A DNA stretch of 40,552 bases from RGIG5952 sp045603485 (lineage in GTDB: Bacteria; Verrucomicrobiota; Kiritimatiellia; RFP12; JAAYLN01), in assembly GCA_045603485.1 (NCBI GenBank), contig JAZUMF010000037.1, positions 1-40,552 of the forward strand. Reading direction: 5' to 3'. The position numbers and the translations under genes were made by a program. Below, in pieces: positions 7,501-15,702 of this stretch (its first letter is position 1; every line of letters begins with the position of its first letter). The notes under the pieces were generated by a model. That model was not told where the DNA came from and did no database searches. It was given only the letters and a program-made list of their open reading frames with translations.

Positions 7501-8182
7501 GACCCTGGAAGTTGATGTCAGGGTTCTGAGCGGTACCACGCATTGTTGGGTGCTCAGGATCAAGAGCGCGCTTGCGGAAATCCTCGACAAACTTGTCATC
7601 AATCATAGCACGGATGACATCAGTTGGAATCTCCTCAATCTTCTGAACCTCGTGAGAAGTACGGAAGCCATCGAAGAAGTGGAGGAATGGAACCTTTGAC
7701 TCGAGGGTTGCGGCGTGAGCAACCATTGCCATATCATGCGATTCCTGAACGCTGTTGGAGCAAAGCATTGCGAAGCCGGTCTGACGGCAAGCCATGACAT
7801 CGCCCTGATCGCCGAAGATGCAAAGACCCTGGCAAGCAAGAGAACGAGCAGAAACATGGAAAACTGTTGGAGCGAGTTCGCCGGCGATCTTGTACATGTT
7901 AGGAATCATAAGGAGCAAGCCCTGTGATGCCGTAAATGTAGTTGTAAGAGAACCAGTTGTAAGAGAACCGTGAACGGCACCGGCAGCGCCACCCTCAGAT
8001 TCCATCTCGACGATTGAGGGAATTGTTCCCCAAATGTTTGTCTTGCAAAGAGCAGCAAGCTCATCGCATGTCTCAGCCATCGGTGAAGATGGGGTAATAG
8101 GATAGATTGCAGCGACTTCAGAGCACGCGAATGCAATCTGGGCGGCGGCGGTATTACCGTCAACCATAATCTTCTTTGCCAT
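4598..8182 (-). CDS. nifJ: Pyruvate:ferredoxin (flavodoxin) oxidoreductase
   Basis: A single-chain 1194-residue enzyme that splits pyruvate with CoA into acetyl-CoA and CO2 and reduces ferredoxin. The start is taken at MAKKIMVDGN because AGGAG lies 10 nt upstream; an in-frame start 8 codons earlier has no such site. Domains in order: pyruvate/TPP-binding N-terminal part with YPITPSSPMAE; a two-cluster ferredoxin domain with CIQCGQCSIICP (about 700) and CMGCELCVVKCP (about 759); a C-terminal TPP domain with CAGCGETPYVK (about 827), the metal/TPP motif GDGWAYDIGYGG (about 990) and YSNTGGQASKSTPTG. All cluster cysteines are present and the length is normal for the family. It supplies acetyl-CoA to Pta and AckA (31264-33512). 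It has its own promoter and terminator. Confidence 0.97.
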   Translation of the reverse strand: MAKKIMVDGNTAAAQIAFACSEVAAIYPITPSSPMAETCDELAALCKTNIWGTIPSIVEMESEGGAAGAVHGSLTTGSLTTTFTASQGLLLMIPNMYKIAGELAPTVFHVSARSLACQGLCIFGDQGDVMACRQTGFAMLCSNSVQESHDMAMVAHAATLESKVPFLHFFDGFRTSHEVQKIEEIPTDVIRAMIDDKFVEDFRKRALDPEHPTMRGTAQNPDINFQGRESCEKYYVATPAIVQKYMDKLAELTGRAYKLYDYVGAPDAEYITIAMGSGCDTLHETVDALVKEGKKVGLIKVRLYRPFSMKDFVGAIPATVKCITVLDRTKEPGAIGDPLYLDVCAAIGQAKQEGVISFAYPKVLAGRYGIGSKDFTPQMCKAIYDNMAAEKPVDHYVVGIVDDITGRYILGDNEFVVPTGDRKECMFWGLGADGTVGANKNSIKIIGSYTENFAQGYFEYDSKKSGGVTISHLRFGSEMIRSPYFVNQADFTACHCFPYLEKYDMLKAAKKGSTFLLASPYSADEIWEHMPDEVEQAIIDKQLKFYVIDAAKIARENGMGTRTNTVLQTAFFKLSGIKLAKADGTELDPIQVLKDYAEKAYSKKGQEVVEMNWKCIEAASAAIEEVKYPSAPAGKLVKPATVAEEAPAFIKDVTAKMIAQKGNELPVSAIPDDGTWPTATTQWEKRNVAAFIPSWDPSACIQCGQCSIICPHAAIRLKVYDADKLEGAPETFKSADAKTPKMKALGGKVTVQVAPEDCMGCELCVVKCPMAAKGALKMVEQIPLRKTEAANWKFFLDIPDVDPAKLDTKQLLDSQLKRPLFEFSGACAGCGETPYVKLLTQICGDRLLIANATGCSSIYGGNLPTTPYCQRNDGKGPAWSNSLFEDNAQFGLGMRVSADKLYGYAMELVDKVLAKDEAPEAIKAILTKIKGINQYDEKGTGVEEMRAAVKELKAAIGDKCCCETGRQLLAVADNLVRKSVWILGGDGWAYDIGYGGLDHVLASGRNVKVLVMDTEVYSNTGGQASKSTPTGAIAKFAAAGKVQAKKNLGLMQMQYKNVYIAYVSMGANPAATVKAFNEAENYDGPALIIAYAHCIEQGLATKTGPAHQQAAVDSVHFPLWRYNPTLAEKKLTLDSADKSDKVSFADAAISKELGENRFKQLVKVLGQEQALATLKKAEEGFKANYALLKKLSEM

Positions 8183-8263
8183 TGTAGTTAGTCTCCTGTG
8201 ATACAAAAAATCCCTAAATCCTGCGTATCAATCGCAAGAATAGGTACAAACAAGGTACTATAT

Positions 8264-8292
8264 ATTTTAATGTATATTGCAAATTCTCGCAA
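8264..8292 (-). promoter_or_regulatory. Promoter of nifJ
   Basis: Minus strand TTGCGA (8287-8292), 17-nt spacer, TAAAAT (8264-8269), about 80 nt before the ATG. Confidence 0.55.
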
Positions 8293-8303
8293 GTGATATA
8301 ATA

Positions 8304-8345
8304 TGACACCGCGGAGCGGGCGATAGCAAAGTTTGACACCGCGAA
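8304..8345. repeat. TGACACCGCG direct repeat
   Basis: TGACACCGCG at 8304-8313 and 8334-8343, 30 bp apart, just upstream of the nifJ promoter and against the 3' end of the GH110-like gene. It may be a regulator site for nifJ or a decayed repeat. Confidence 0.35.
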
Positions 8346-8348
8346 TCT

Positions 8349-9941
8349 CTATTCATCACGGTTGATAAAATTAACTACGCCATTGACTTTTATTTTGCAA
8401 TCCTTGACACCGACATAACGGTTGTTTTCAAGGACAATCTTTTCATGAATCAGCGGGGCATTCTCAGGCCAGCCTGAAACGCCTATTGAAATAAATGTGT
8501 TGCCTCCAAGGGCATTGCAATTTTGGAAGAGGTTGTTGCGTATTGTCACATCCTTTACGCGTCCAGACTCATACCAATAATCGGCTAGATCGGAAATATT
8601 TATCGCTTGAGAGCATTGACTTATCTCGTTGCCTTCCACTAAATACTTTCCCCTGCCCGAGAGCCTTATGTGAGGGAAATTTGAGAATCGGTTTCTCAAT
8701 ATGTTTACATCGGGATTTAGTGTCGCATTTTCAACAAGGGAGCCAATGGGAAGATTGTCTAAAGAGCGATCAACTTCGAGAGTGCACTGCGAGATATTGT
8801 CTGGATCGGGCGTGACTTCTACAACATAAGCCTTGGCCAGAAGCTTTCGCGTGTGCTTTTCGCTAAACTCTACTGAATCACCTTTTCTGTAGGGGAAGAA
8901 GCCTTCATGGCTTGCATGGCAGACATCAAGCTTGACCTTTGAGCCCTCTACTTTGACGACTTCAAGATAATTGCCGTGAATATTTATGACATCGTCCATC
9001 GACGATCCGCATTCCGAGTCTGTGATGGAGACTGTGCCATAGCAATTTACAAGCTGCATAATATCCGCCGTTACTGACACTCTATCTTCTCCTATGGGCA
9101 AAACCTTGAATTGCTCTATGGAAACATTGCCGCAGCGTTGCGCTAAAAATGCCATACCGCCAAAGCGTTCAACAGAAACCGATTCTAATTTTATATTCAG
9201 GCAGTCTTCAAAGAAGAAGGCATTGCGCCTGCGTTTTTCTTCCATATTGATGGCTATATACTCTCCAACTTCGTATGGGCACTTTGCGCTCTTGGGATGC
9301 TCATCACCATAATACTTAAAATGAACTCTCCCTTCTCCTAAATCAGTCGCTTCTATTCCTAAAAAGCGTGCAGGAAATTTTGACTTATCTCCAGGTGCTT
9401 CAGGTGTCATGAGGTAGACTACGAAAATGCGATCCATGGAGTGGAGTGAAATTCTTCCATCCTTTGAGGAGATAATATTGCCATCAAGGATAAAATCTAT
9501 ATTGCCGTCTTTGACTTTATAAGGGCAAATGCCTTTATCGAACTTTATAGTAAAGCCTTCGTCGTCTTTGGCTTCAATTACAAAGCCTACGCTATAGGGA
9601 TATTCTGTTGTGATTGCAAGGTTGCGAATTGTAATTTCTGTGCTGTTGACTGTGGCGAAGGGCGATACTAATCCATGGCAGACAAGATGTGAACCATTGC
9701 CGTCTATGGTAATGCCTTTTTTATTAAAGACGGGGGCGGCTACAAGTTTATTACATGATCGGTTGTTGGAAGCGTTGAGCCAAATAAGCTTCGTTCCTTC
9801 TTCGTAGAGGTGATAAACTCCCTTTTGCAGAGCAAGTGTAGCGCCATTTGGCAATGCTTCTACCGAGGAGAGCAAAGTCGGTGTCATATTTTCCATGCCA
9901 TTGGGGGATGGAATCTCAAAATATGGATTTTCATTATTCAT
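8349..9941 (-). CDS. GH110-like (alpha-1,3-galactosidase family) beta-helix protein
   Basis: 530 residues with a right-handed parallel beta-helix pattern (ITIDGNGSHLV, ITIRNLAITTE, LVNCYGTVSITDSEC, VTIRNNLFQNC). The key region is SVTAD at 289-293 followed by GSSMDDVINIHGNYL at 312-326. This matches the GH110 signature, with three aspartates at 293, 316 and 317 in the spacing I recall for the GH110 active site. GH110 enzymes remove alpha-1,3-linked galactose, including from blood-group-B-type glycans. No signal peptide is seen, which is odd beside a TonB receptor and suggests an intracellular or non-classically exported enzyme. The start is supported by AAGGAG 7 nt upstream. It is the last gene of the 14269-8349 operon, 11 nt after tonB. 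A non-catalytic relative is the main alternative. Confidence 0.75.
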   Translation of the reverse strand: MNNENPYFEIPSPNGMENMTPTLLSSVEALPNGATLALQKGVYHLYEEGTKLIWLNASNNRSCNKLVAAPVFNKKGITIDGNGSHLVCHGLVSPFATVNSTEITIRNLAITTEYPYSVGFVIEAKDDEGFTIKFDKGICPYKVKDGNIDFILDGNIISSKDGRISLHSMDRIFVVYLMTPEAPGDKSKFPARFLGIEATDLGEGRVHFKYYGDEHPKSAKCPYEVGEYIAINMEEKRRRNAFFFEDCLNIKLESVSVERFGGMAFLAQRCGNVSIEQFKVLPIGEDRVSVTADIMQLVNCYGTVSITDSECGSSMDDVINIHGNYLEVVKVEGSKVKLDVCHASHEGFFPYRKGDSVEFSEKHTRKLLAKAYVVEVTPDPDNISQCTLEVDRSLDNLPIGSLVENATLNPDVNILRNRFSNFPHIRLSGRGKYLVEGNEISQCSQAINISDLADYWYESGRVKDVTIRNNLFQNCNALGGNTFISIGVSGWPENAPLIHEKIVLENNRYVGVKDCKIKVNGVVNFINRDE

Positions 9942-9952
9942 CTTACCGCTCC

Positions 9953-10693
9953 TTAGTCCCTTAATCTGAAAGAAACTACTTGTGAAACTGAGGCTTCTAC
10001 TGCAATGCCATCAATGGTTGCGGGTGTAAATCGCGCATTCCAAATTGCCTTTTCGGCGGCATCGTCTAAGACATCAAATCCTGTTCCCGATATGACATCG
10101 ACAGCTTTTACGGCTCCATCGACTCCAACTAAAACTGAGAGTGTGACATCACCCTCTAAGCCTGCTCGCCTTGCCCGTCTGGGATAATTTACTGTGATTG
10201 GACGAGTTGGCATTGCAGGTTTTTCAATTCGTGCGCCGCTTTTTTCAGCCTTATCCGCGATATTGATTTTTTCGGGCACCACCGATGGTGTTTTATCAGT
10301 TTTTTTGGCAACGACATCGTCAGCGGCGGCAATGGGTTTTGCGGCTGGCTTGACATTCTTTGTAGCTTGAGCCTTCAGAACGGGCTCTATGATGTCGTCC
10401 TTAATTTCTTTCGTCTCAGGAGCAATCGGAGGTATAGCGATTTCCTCGACGGGCAGCTTGCCTGCGATGGGCTTAGCCGCTTCGATAGGCGTAACGGCTT
10501 CTTCTTTAACTTCATTTTTGACATCGTTTGGCGATATAGGCATCTCTGCGACGGTAAATGTCAAGCCAGAATTTTCAAGTATCGGCGAAATATCTTCACT
10601 ACGGTGTAGAATAAAGGAGACCAAAACAGCACCTGCTAAAAGCACAGCATGTGCTGCCAATGAAATTATGAAGCCTTTTATGGAATAATGCAC
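9953..10693 (-). CDS. tonB: TonB energy-transducing protein
   Basis: 246 residues. One N-terminal membrane helix (about 8-28), a long Pro/Lys/Glu/Ala-rich periplasm-spanning linker (about 60-165), and a C-terminal TonB domain beginning VNYPRRARRAGLEGDVTLSV with the YP..AR..G.EG.V pattern and ending at FRLRD. It passes proton-motive energy from ExbB/ExbD (not in this window) to outer-membrane receptors. The start is GTG, 9 nt after the receptor's stop and without a clear ribosome binding site, so translation may be coupled to the receptor gene. A TonB gene beside its receptor suggests a dedicated partner. Confidence 0.9.
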   Translation of the reverse strand: MHYSIKGFIISLAAHAVLLAGAVLVSFILHRSEDISPILENSGLTFTVAEMPISPNDVKNEVKEEAVTPIEAAKPIAGKLPVEEIAIPPIAPETKEIKDDIIEPVLKAQATKNVKPAAKPIAAADDVVAKKTDKTPSVVPEKINIADKAEKSGARIEKPAMPTRPITVNYPRRARRAGLEGDVTLSVLVGVDGAVKAVDVISGTGFDVLDDAAEKAIWNARFTPATIDGIAVEASVSQVVSFRLRD

Positions 10694-10702
10694 GATTAGA
10701 CG

Positions 10703-12685
10703 CTAAAAATCATACTTGACGGATAATAGTATATTGCGACCCTCTGCCGGGTAGTAATATTTGCCGCTGAAATCGCTCCAGCCTGCATAGTCGGAATACT
10801 TCTTATCAAGCAGGTTGTTGATGGAGAGTGAAATTGCAAAATTCCTTCCTTCTTTTTGCACTGGCTGGTACTTGATTGAAGAATCAATGACACCGAAGCC
10901 TGAAAGGGAGCCGTGTTTATTGTAGAAGTCTCCTCCGAATCGCTGTCTATCTACAAGTCTAGCCCCTGCGCCGAGGGCGAAGTTTTTGAAGACCCGAACC
11001 TCTCCACGAAGTGAAAGCGATTGCTGCGGCACAAGTGGAATATCCTTTCCGTCATACTGGCCTTCTGTAAATGAAGCCTCTACATAGCTATACGACAATG
11101 CGATGTTTGCCGTACGCCCGAGTTCCCACTTGAGGGTAATATCACTGCCTAGCCGCCTTGTGGCAGCTGGTGAATTTTCGTTGTAGCCCAACCAATAGCC
11201 AAGAGATGAATCTGAATACGGGTTAAAAAATATTTCATCTTCTATACGCATTGCATAAAGCGTGAGGGCAAATGTAAATTCATCTGAAAGCCTGGTATCA
11301 AGACCTAAATCCAATGAATAACCCGATTCGGGCGTCAGCTTGTCATCGGCTGCCACATAATTCATTTCATCGCAAAATGGTGCGCGAAAGAATCGGCTTC
11401 CGCGTAGAAATGTGCGTAAACCGTCTTTCATCTTCCAATTTATCGAAAGATCCCACGCAAGCTCATCCCATATTGACCGACATCCATTTGCGCCGCTCCA
11501 CTCTGACCACATTCTTTCGCTGCGCACGCCTGCACCGAGCGACAGGGTCTCGGTAAGCCCTACTGTGCTTTGCATAAAGAGTGCGGCGGAATAACGGCTG
11601 TAGTCACTCGTTGCGTCACCATATATCGCTGTCGACTTGGATTTGCAGTCGTCGTGGGCTGAGTCAACGCCGACTGTAATCAACCCCTCATTACCAAATG
11701 CTTCATGATATTTTAGATAGTGATATGACATGCTCTCACTTATAGCGTCAAAATCAAGGCGAGAGAGCATATCACCTCGCCAATCGGCATCCCGATTTTT
11801 TACAACGCTGTTTAACTTTAAGTGGTGCTCATTGCCTGAAATATCTATGTATCTTAAACTGGATGACGCTCCAAAATTTATGAGATCGGCCTCATCATTT
11901 GCAAAAGTGCCGTCCTTGGCATTGCGCGGGGAAGACTTATATGCCTCTTGCGATAACGCTCCTGGCATTTCATAAAAGCCTCTTGAAAAAAATGTTGAGA
12001 CTTTAAGCTTCAATGCTTCGTCCTTTGAGCCGTAAATGAAAGCTGTCTGCCCATTAAAAAAACGGTAGCCTGAATGATCACGATAGCCATCCGACTTTTC
12101 AGCAGAGAGATTTGCCGAAAGAGTCCCCGCCCCATCCCATAGCGGTGATTGTAATGAAATTCCACTTCCGATTCTATTGAATGACCCTATATTTCCACGA
12201 AAAGAAACGGCGGGCTTATCGCTTGACTTATCTGTCAGGATGTTGATTACTCCAGCTGACGCAAAGTCTCCATGGAGAACGGTTTGCGGACCATGCAGAA
12301 TCTCAATGCGAGAAATGCTGTCAAAAATCGGTCTCAACAAATTTGGAGGCTCCATATCGGCATTGTTTAACCTTTCGCCATCGACCAGCACAAGCACTCT
12401 TCCAAAACCGTTTTCACCAAAACCGCGTAGAGAGATCGATGATTGAAACGGGTTCGCATTTATATGCCTAACGGCAATTCCGGCATCCTTTTCTAAAAAT
12501 TCAGAAAGGCCTTGTGACGAAGAATTTTTAACATCATCGCCTGTAAAAATCCGAGTTGACACAGGAGTGTCTACATCTTCACTGCCGGTACGAGTAGCTT
12601 CAACTATGATTGGAGGCAGATTCGTAACTCCAAAAGACACTATCGCCATCAGTATTGCAGCAATAGAAAAAAACTCCTTTTTCAT
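10703..12685 (-). CDS. TonB-dependent outer-membrane receptor, BtuB-like
   Basis: 660 residues. Signal peptide at about 1-20, then a short TonB-box-like stretch (PPIIVEATRTGSE), a plug domain with ISLRGFGENGFGRVLVLVDG and EILHGPQTVLHGDFASAGVINI (about 80-155), and a 22-strand-type barrel ending in an aromatic residue (LLSVKYDF). Size and plug wording fit the cobalamin/siderophore group (BtuB/FepA/CirA) and not the larger SusC type. The ligand is unknown: the neighbouring GH110-like and fucose-nucleotide genes hint at a glycan, while the BtuB-like form would also suit a corrinoid or metal complex. Second gene of a four-gene operon, 12 nt after the preceding stop. Confidence 0.9.
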   Translation of the reverse strand: MKKEFFSIAAILMAIVSFGVTNLPPIIVEATRTGSEDVDTPVSTRIFTGDDVKNSSSQGLSEFLEKDAGIAVRHINANPFQSSISLRGFGENGFGRVLVLVDGERLNNADMEPPNLLRPIFDSISRIEILHGPQTVLHGDFASAGVINILTDKSSDKPAVSFRGNIGSFNRIGSGISLQSPLWDGAGTLSANLSAEKSDGYRDHSGYRFFNGQTAFIYGSKDEALKLKVSTFFSRGFYEMPGALSQEAYKSSPRNAKDGTFANDEADLINFGASSSLRYIDISGNEHHLKLNSVVKNRDADWRGDMLSRLDFDAISESMSYHYLKYHEAFGNEGLITVGVDSAHDDCKSKSTAIYGDATSDYSRYSAALFMQSTVGLTETLSLGAGVRSERMWSEWSGANGCRSIWDELAWDLSINWKMKDGLRTFLRGSRFFRAPFCDEMNYVAADDKLTPESGYSLDLGLDTRLSDEFTFALTLYAMRIEDEIFFNPYSDSSLGYWLGYNENSPAATRRLGSDITLKWELGRTANIALSYSYVEASFTEGQYDGKDIPLVPQQSLSLRGEVRVFKNFALGAGARLVDRQRFGGDFYNKHGSLSGFGVIDSSIKYQPVQKEGRNFAISLSINNLLDKKYSDYAGWSDFSGKYYYPAEGRNILLSVKYDF

Positions 12686-12697
12686 AATAAACCTACG

Positions 12698-14269
12698 CTA
12701 GAAATTATTTTTTTGAACACAAAGCTGCGCGATTGAATAACATTCTGCGCTTGAAATATCGGTTTCAACCTTAACGCCGTCGACTTTTCCGCCTGCGATG
12801 GCTACTGCAGCCTCGACGACCTCATCTATTGAACCGACCTTCCATAGCCGCGCTGTCCACAAACCGTCTTTTTCATCATTATTCCAAAGAGTTGCCGGTG
12901 CGACACTTCTTGCCTCCATCCATTCTTCTATCGGCCTATTTAAGAATAGACACGGCTTTGCACCAATCAAAAAGGGCGTCTTGAAATCGTCCTTAATGCC
13001 GTAAGCGACTGCCGCCCATTTACCTCCGCCCATCGGAATTGCAACAATGCCAACGCCCTCAGGCAAAGCTATTGAGTTAAAGGCGCAATTAGGTAGACCT
13101 GTGACAATATTTCTCCCGTCTAAAATCAAAACGCCATCATATCCCACATTTTCGACAAATGCACAACCCTTAGCCTCAATCGTCACATTTGGACTATTAA
13201 AGGCGAAAACCTCATCTCCATGTATTTTCTCATCTGTGCGCCGCCCTTTGGCGAAACCATAACGGCGTGCGAGCAAATTATCTCCGGAATAACAACTCAG
13301 CAATTCTGCGCTGCTGCCGATATGGAAAAAATCGCAGGATGACGCAACATTCACATTAAATGACATCTTATGGACAATATCATACACAACATGCAACAAA
13401 TCATGATATTTAGGCCTCGATGTCTTACCTGCAAATCTTTCTTTATAGGTTACCTCATCAAGATTAGGTAATGCCGCCATCAAAAATTCTTCATACAAGT
13501 CCATTTGATGGCACAACCCCGCCTCAACATCAGAGATAAAGTTACCGTTTGCGATTTCTGCAACTTTAAGGCTAGCGGCTGACGAAAGCGCGACCAGACC
13601 TGTATCAACAGCAAGACACCCGTCTTTATTTATCGCACCGTTATTGCGCGCAGTTTCAAAGTCGGGTTTTTGCAAAAAGCCGGCAACTCGTTGGCAGGAT
13701 GAAACAACATCAAGCTCAGTCGGTATGTAGACTCCATGGCGGCTTCCCCTTTGAGGAGAATCAAAGTAAGCGACCCCGGTAATCTCGGCAGATGAAAAAT
13801 CCATCTTTGAAACATCACTTGCATCAAAGGTTGGCACAACATCTCCCGATGCGATTAAAACTCCGGAGTTTATCGGCAAAAGGGAACAATTTCTCAATAT
13901 TAAATCAAAGAGCGCAAGCGGCGCGCCATTTACATCCTTACATGGAACCGGCGTAAAGACCTTTCCAGCCGCGGCATAAGCAGGGGTTCTGCGGCTATCC
14001 CCTCCGGAATGGCAAATCAAAATTTTCGCATTTGCCTTAAGTTCAGAGCGAAGCAGATTGAGGACATTAACAGTCGCAAAAAACGAGCCAATTCGCATGC
14101 CTCCCAAATCACTGACTACTAATGTTTTAAGTTTTTTATCAAGAATTCCGGCCAGTTTGCGGAACTCCAATTCCTTTCGATATCCATTTGCCTGATGCTC
14201 ATTAGCGGCGGTCAAAACAATGACATCAAAACCGCAATTAAGGCTTTCTTTTTCAGAATTTTTGTCCAT
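12698..14269 (-). CDS. Fucose-1-phosphate guanylyltransferase-like protein
   Basis: 523 residues, resembling the fucose pyrophosphorylase domain (PF07959) found in Fkp and vertebrate FPGT. Supporting features are the N-terminal DVIVLTAANEHQANGYRKEL, the nucleotide-loop-like HSGGDSRRTPAYAAAGKVF (about 106-124) and a C-terminal left-handed-helix-like region with NSPNVTIEAKGCAF. The kinase half of bifunctional Fkp is absent, so the protein would make GDP-fucose from fucose-1-phosphate but not phosphorylate fucose. The exact sugar is inferred from the family. It is the first gene of the operon with a TonB receptor, TonB and GH110-like protein, from a promoter with a consensus -10 box. No strong ribosome binding site precedes the ATG. 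Confidence 0.75.
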   Translation of the reverse strand: MDKNSEKESLNCGFDVIVLTAANEHQANGYRKELEFRKLAGILDKKLKTLVVSDLGGMRIGSFFATVNVLNLLRSELKANAKILICHSGGDSRRTPAYAAAGKVFTPVPCKDVNGAPLALFDLILRNCSLLPINSGVLIASGDVVPTFDASDVSKMDFSSAEITGVAYFDSPQRGSRHGVYIPTELDVVSSCQRVAGFLQKPDFETARNNGAINKDGCLAVDTGLVALSSAASLKVAEIANGNFISDVEAGLCHQMDLYEEFLMAALPNLDEVTYKERFAGKTSRPKYHDLLHVVYDIVHKMSFNVNVASSCDFFHIGSSAELLSCYSGDNLLARRYGFAKGRRTDEKIHGDEVFAFNSPNVTIEAKGCAFVENVGYDGVLILDGRNIVTGLPNCAFNSIALPEGVGIVAIPMGGGKWAAVAYGIKDDFKTPFLIGAKPCLFLNRPIEEWMEARSVAPATLWNNDEKDGLWTARLWKVGSIDEVVEAAVAIAGGKVDGVKVETDISSAECYSIAQLCVQKNNF

Positions 14270-14278
14270 GACAAAAGA

Positions 14279-14307
14279 ATTATATCACACAAAAGTTGAC
14301 ATAGCAA
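14279..14307 (-). promoter_or_regulatory. Promoter of the receptor/GH110 operon
   Basis: Minus strand TTGCTA (14302-14307), 17-nt spacer, TATAAT (14279-14284), 10 nt from the ATG. The leader is therefore very short, which fits the lack of a Shine-Dalgarno site. Its -35 box directly abuts the -35 box of the rpmE promoter on the other strand. Confidence 0.7.
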
Positions 14308-14325
14308 AGCTCTCTTTGGTAAAAT
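14296..14325 (+). promoter_or_regulatory. Promoter of rpmE
   Basis: TTGACA (14296-14301), 18-nt spacer, TAAAAT (14320-14325). A perfect palindrome TTTCTTAAGAAA (14337-14348) lies between this promoter and the rpmE start, overlapping the region of the ribosome binding site GAAAGG. Confidence 0.65.
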
Positions 14326-14359
14326 TATTGTCTTGATTTCTTAAGAAAGGTTCAGAAAA

Positions 14360-14563
14360 ATGAAGAAGGATATCCATCCTGAATATACTGAGGCAACTAT
14401 CACCTGCGCTTGCGGCAATGTCATCAACACCCGTTCAACCAAGAAGGCAATGACGGTCAACACCTGCTCTGCCTGCCACCCATATTTCACCGGGCAGCAG
14501 ACACTCGTCGATACCGAGGGTCGTATTGACCAGTTCCGTAAGCGTTACGGCCTCAAGAAGTAA
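14360..14563 (+). CDS. rpmE: 50S ribosomal protein L31
   Basis: 67 residues, normal length. It has the four zinc ligands of the C+ form: C16 and C18 in TCACGN, C36 and C39 in TCSACHPYF, then the typical GRIDQFRKRYG ending. It sits at the large subunit surface near the central protuberance. prfA follows 29 nt later, a common bacterial pairing, so the two are probably co-transcribed. Confidence 0.97.
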   Translation: MKKDIHPEYTEATITCACGNVINTRSTKKAMTVNTCSACHPYFTGQQTLVDTEGRIDQFRKRYGLKK

Positions 14564-14592
14564 GCACATCAACCTTCCAACGGAGTTTTTCC

Positions 14593-15678
14593 GTGATCGA
14601 TCAGAAACGCATCGCAAGGGTGCTTGATCGGCTGGAAGATTTGGAACGACTACTCGGCGACCAGGATACGCTGGGCGACCCGAAGCGCCTCAAGAAGGTT
14701 GTCCGCGAGCATGCGGCATTAAAGCGTCTTGAGGCCAATGTCAGAGCTTATACATCGGCCGTAAAGGAACTCGAAGAGAGTAAGGCTCTCATTGAAGACC
14801 CCGCCACCGATCCAGATTTAAAAGAAATGGCGAAGGAAGAGGCTGAAGGCCTTCCCGCCAAAATCGCTGGATATGAACAGGCGGTATTGGTTTCTTTGTT
14901 GCCACCGGATCCTGCTGACGAACGCAATGCAATTTTAGAAGTTCGCGCCGGCACTGGTGGTGACGAGGCCGCTATTTTTGCCGGCGATTTATTCCGAATG
15001 TATGTCCGCTACGCTGAAAGTAAAGGCTGGAAGGTTTCCATCCTTGACTCAAATGAAGGAGAGGCTGGCGGCTACAAGGAAGTCATCGCAACGCTTACCG
15101 GCGAAGGTGTTTACGGACAGCTCCGCTTTGAAAGCGGCACACATCGTGTTCAACGCGTTCCTGCCACTGAAGCGCAGGGGCGAATCCACACCTCCGCTGC
15201 AACTGTTCTTATACTACCCGAGGTTGAGGATGATGACGAGCTTGACATCCCTGACAGCGACCTCCGCATCGATATTTTCTGCGCCGGCGGTCATGGCGGA
15301 CAAGGCGTCAATACCACATACTCTGCAGTTCGCATAACACACTTACCTACTGGATTGGTTGCACAGTGCCAAGACGAGCGCTCACAGCTCCGCAATAAAG
15401 AAAAGTGCATGGCTGTTCTCAAAGCGCGTATCCTTGATCAGTGCCGCGCCGCCGAAGAGGCAAAGGACAGCCGTAACCGCCGCGACCTTGCGGGAAATGG
15501 CGATCGCAGCCAGAAAATCCGCACCTATAACTACCCGCAGAATCGCATAACCGACCATCGGGTAAATTATACCTCCCATAACCTTTCTTCGGTCGTCGAT
15601 GGAGACCTCGACGACATGCTCGGAGCCTTACACCAACATGATTTGGGACAAAGACTCGCCACCGAACTCAAGGACTAG
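14593..15678 (+). CDS. prfA: Peptide chain release factor 1
   Basis: 361 residues. It recognises UAA/UAG stop codons and releases the finished peptide. The PAT tripeptide in VPATEAQGRIHTSA is the RF1-type anticodon motif. The GGQ motif is present but its surroundings are GGHGGQGVNTTYSAVRITH, where RF1 more often reads GAGGQHVN.TDSA.RITH. The start is GTG, with ACGGAG upstream; a small CGGA/TCCG hairpin (14581-14593) spans the ribosome binding site and first base of the start codon. The usual downstream partner prmC is not here: a kinase-domain gene follows. Confidence 0.95.
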   Translation: MIDQKRIARVLDRLEDLERLLGDQDTLGDPKRLKKVVREHAALKRLEANVRAYTSAVKELEESKALIEDPATDPDLKEMAKEEAEGLPAKIAGYEQAVLVSLLPPDPADERNAILEVRAGTGGDEAAIFAGDLFRMYVRYAESKGWKVSILDSNEGEAGGYKEVIATLTGEGVYGQLRFESGTHRVQRVPATEAQGRIHTSAATVLILPEVEDDDELDIPDSDLRIDIFCAGGHGGQGVNTTYSAVRITHLPTGLVAQCQDERSQLRNKEKCMAVLKARILDQCRAAEEAKDSRNRRDLAGNGDRSQKIRTYNYPQNRITDHRVNYTSHNLSSVVDGDLDDMLGALHQHDLGQRLATELKD

Positions 15679-15702
15679 CCTTATCGTTTTTGATTAGGGC
15701 AA

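Noticed and set aside
4835..8163. Many open frames of 65-180 residues inside nifJ on both strands
   Set aside because: They follow from the codon use of nifJ, have low-complexity Ser/Arg-rich or Ala-rich products and no start signals; nifJ itself is intact with all motifs.
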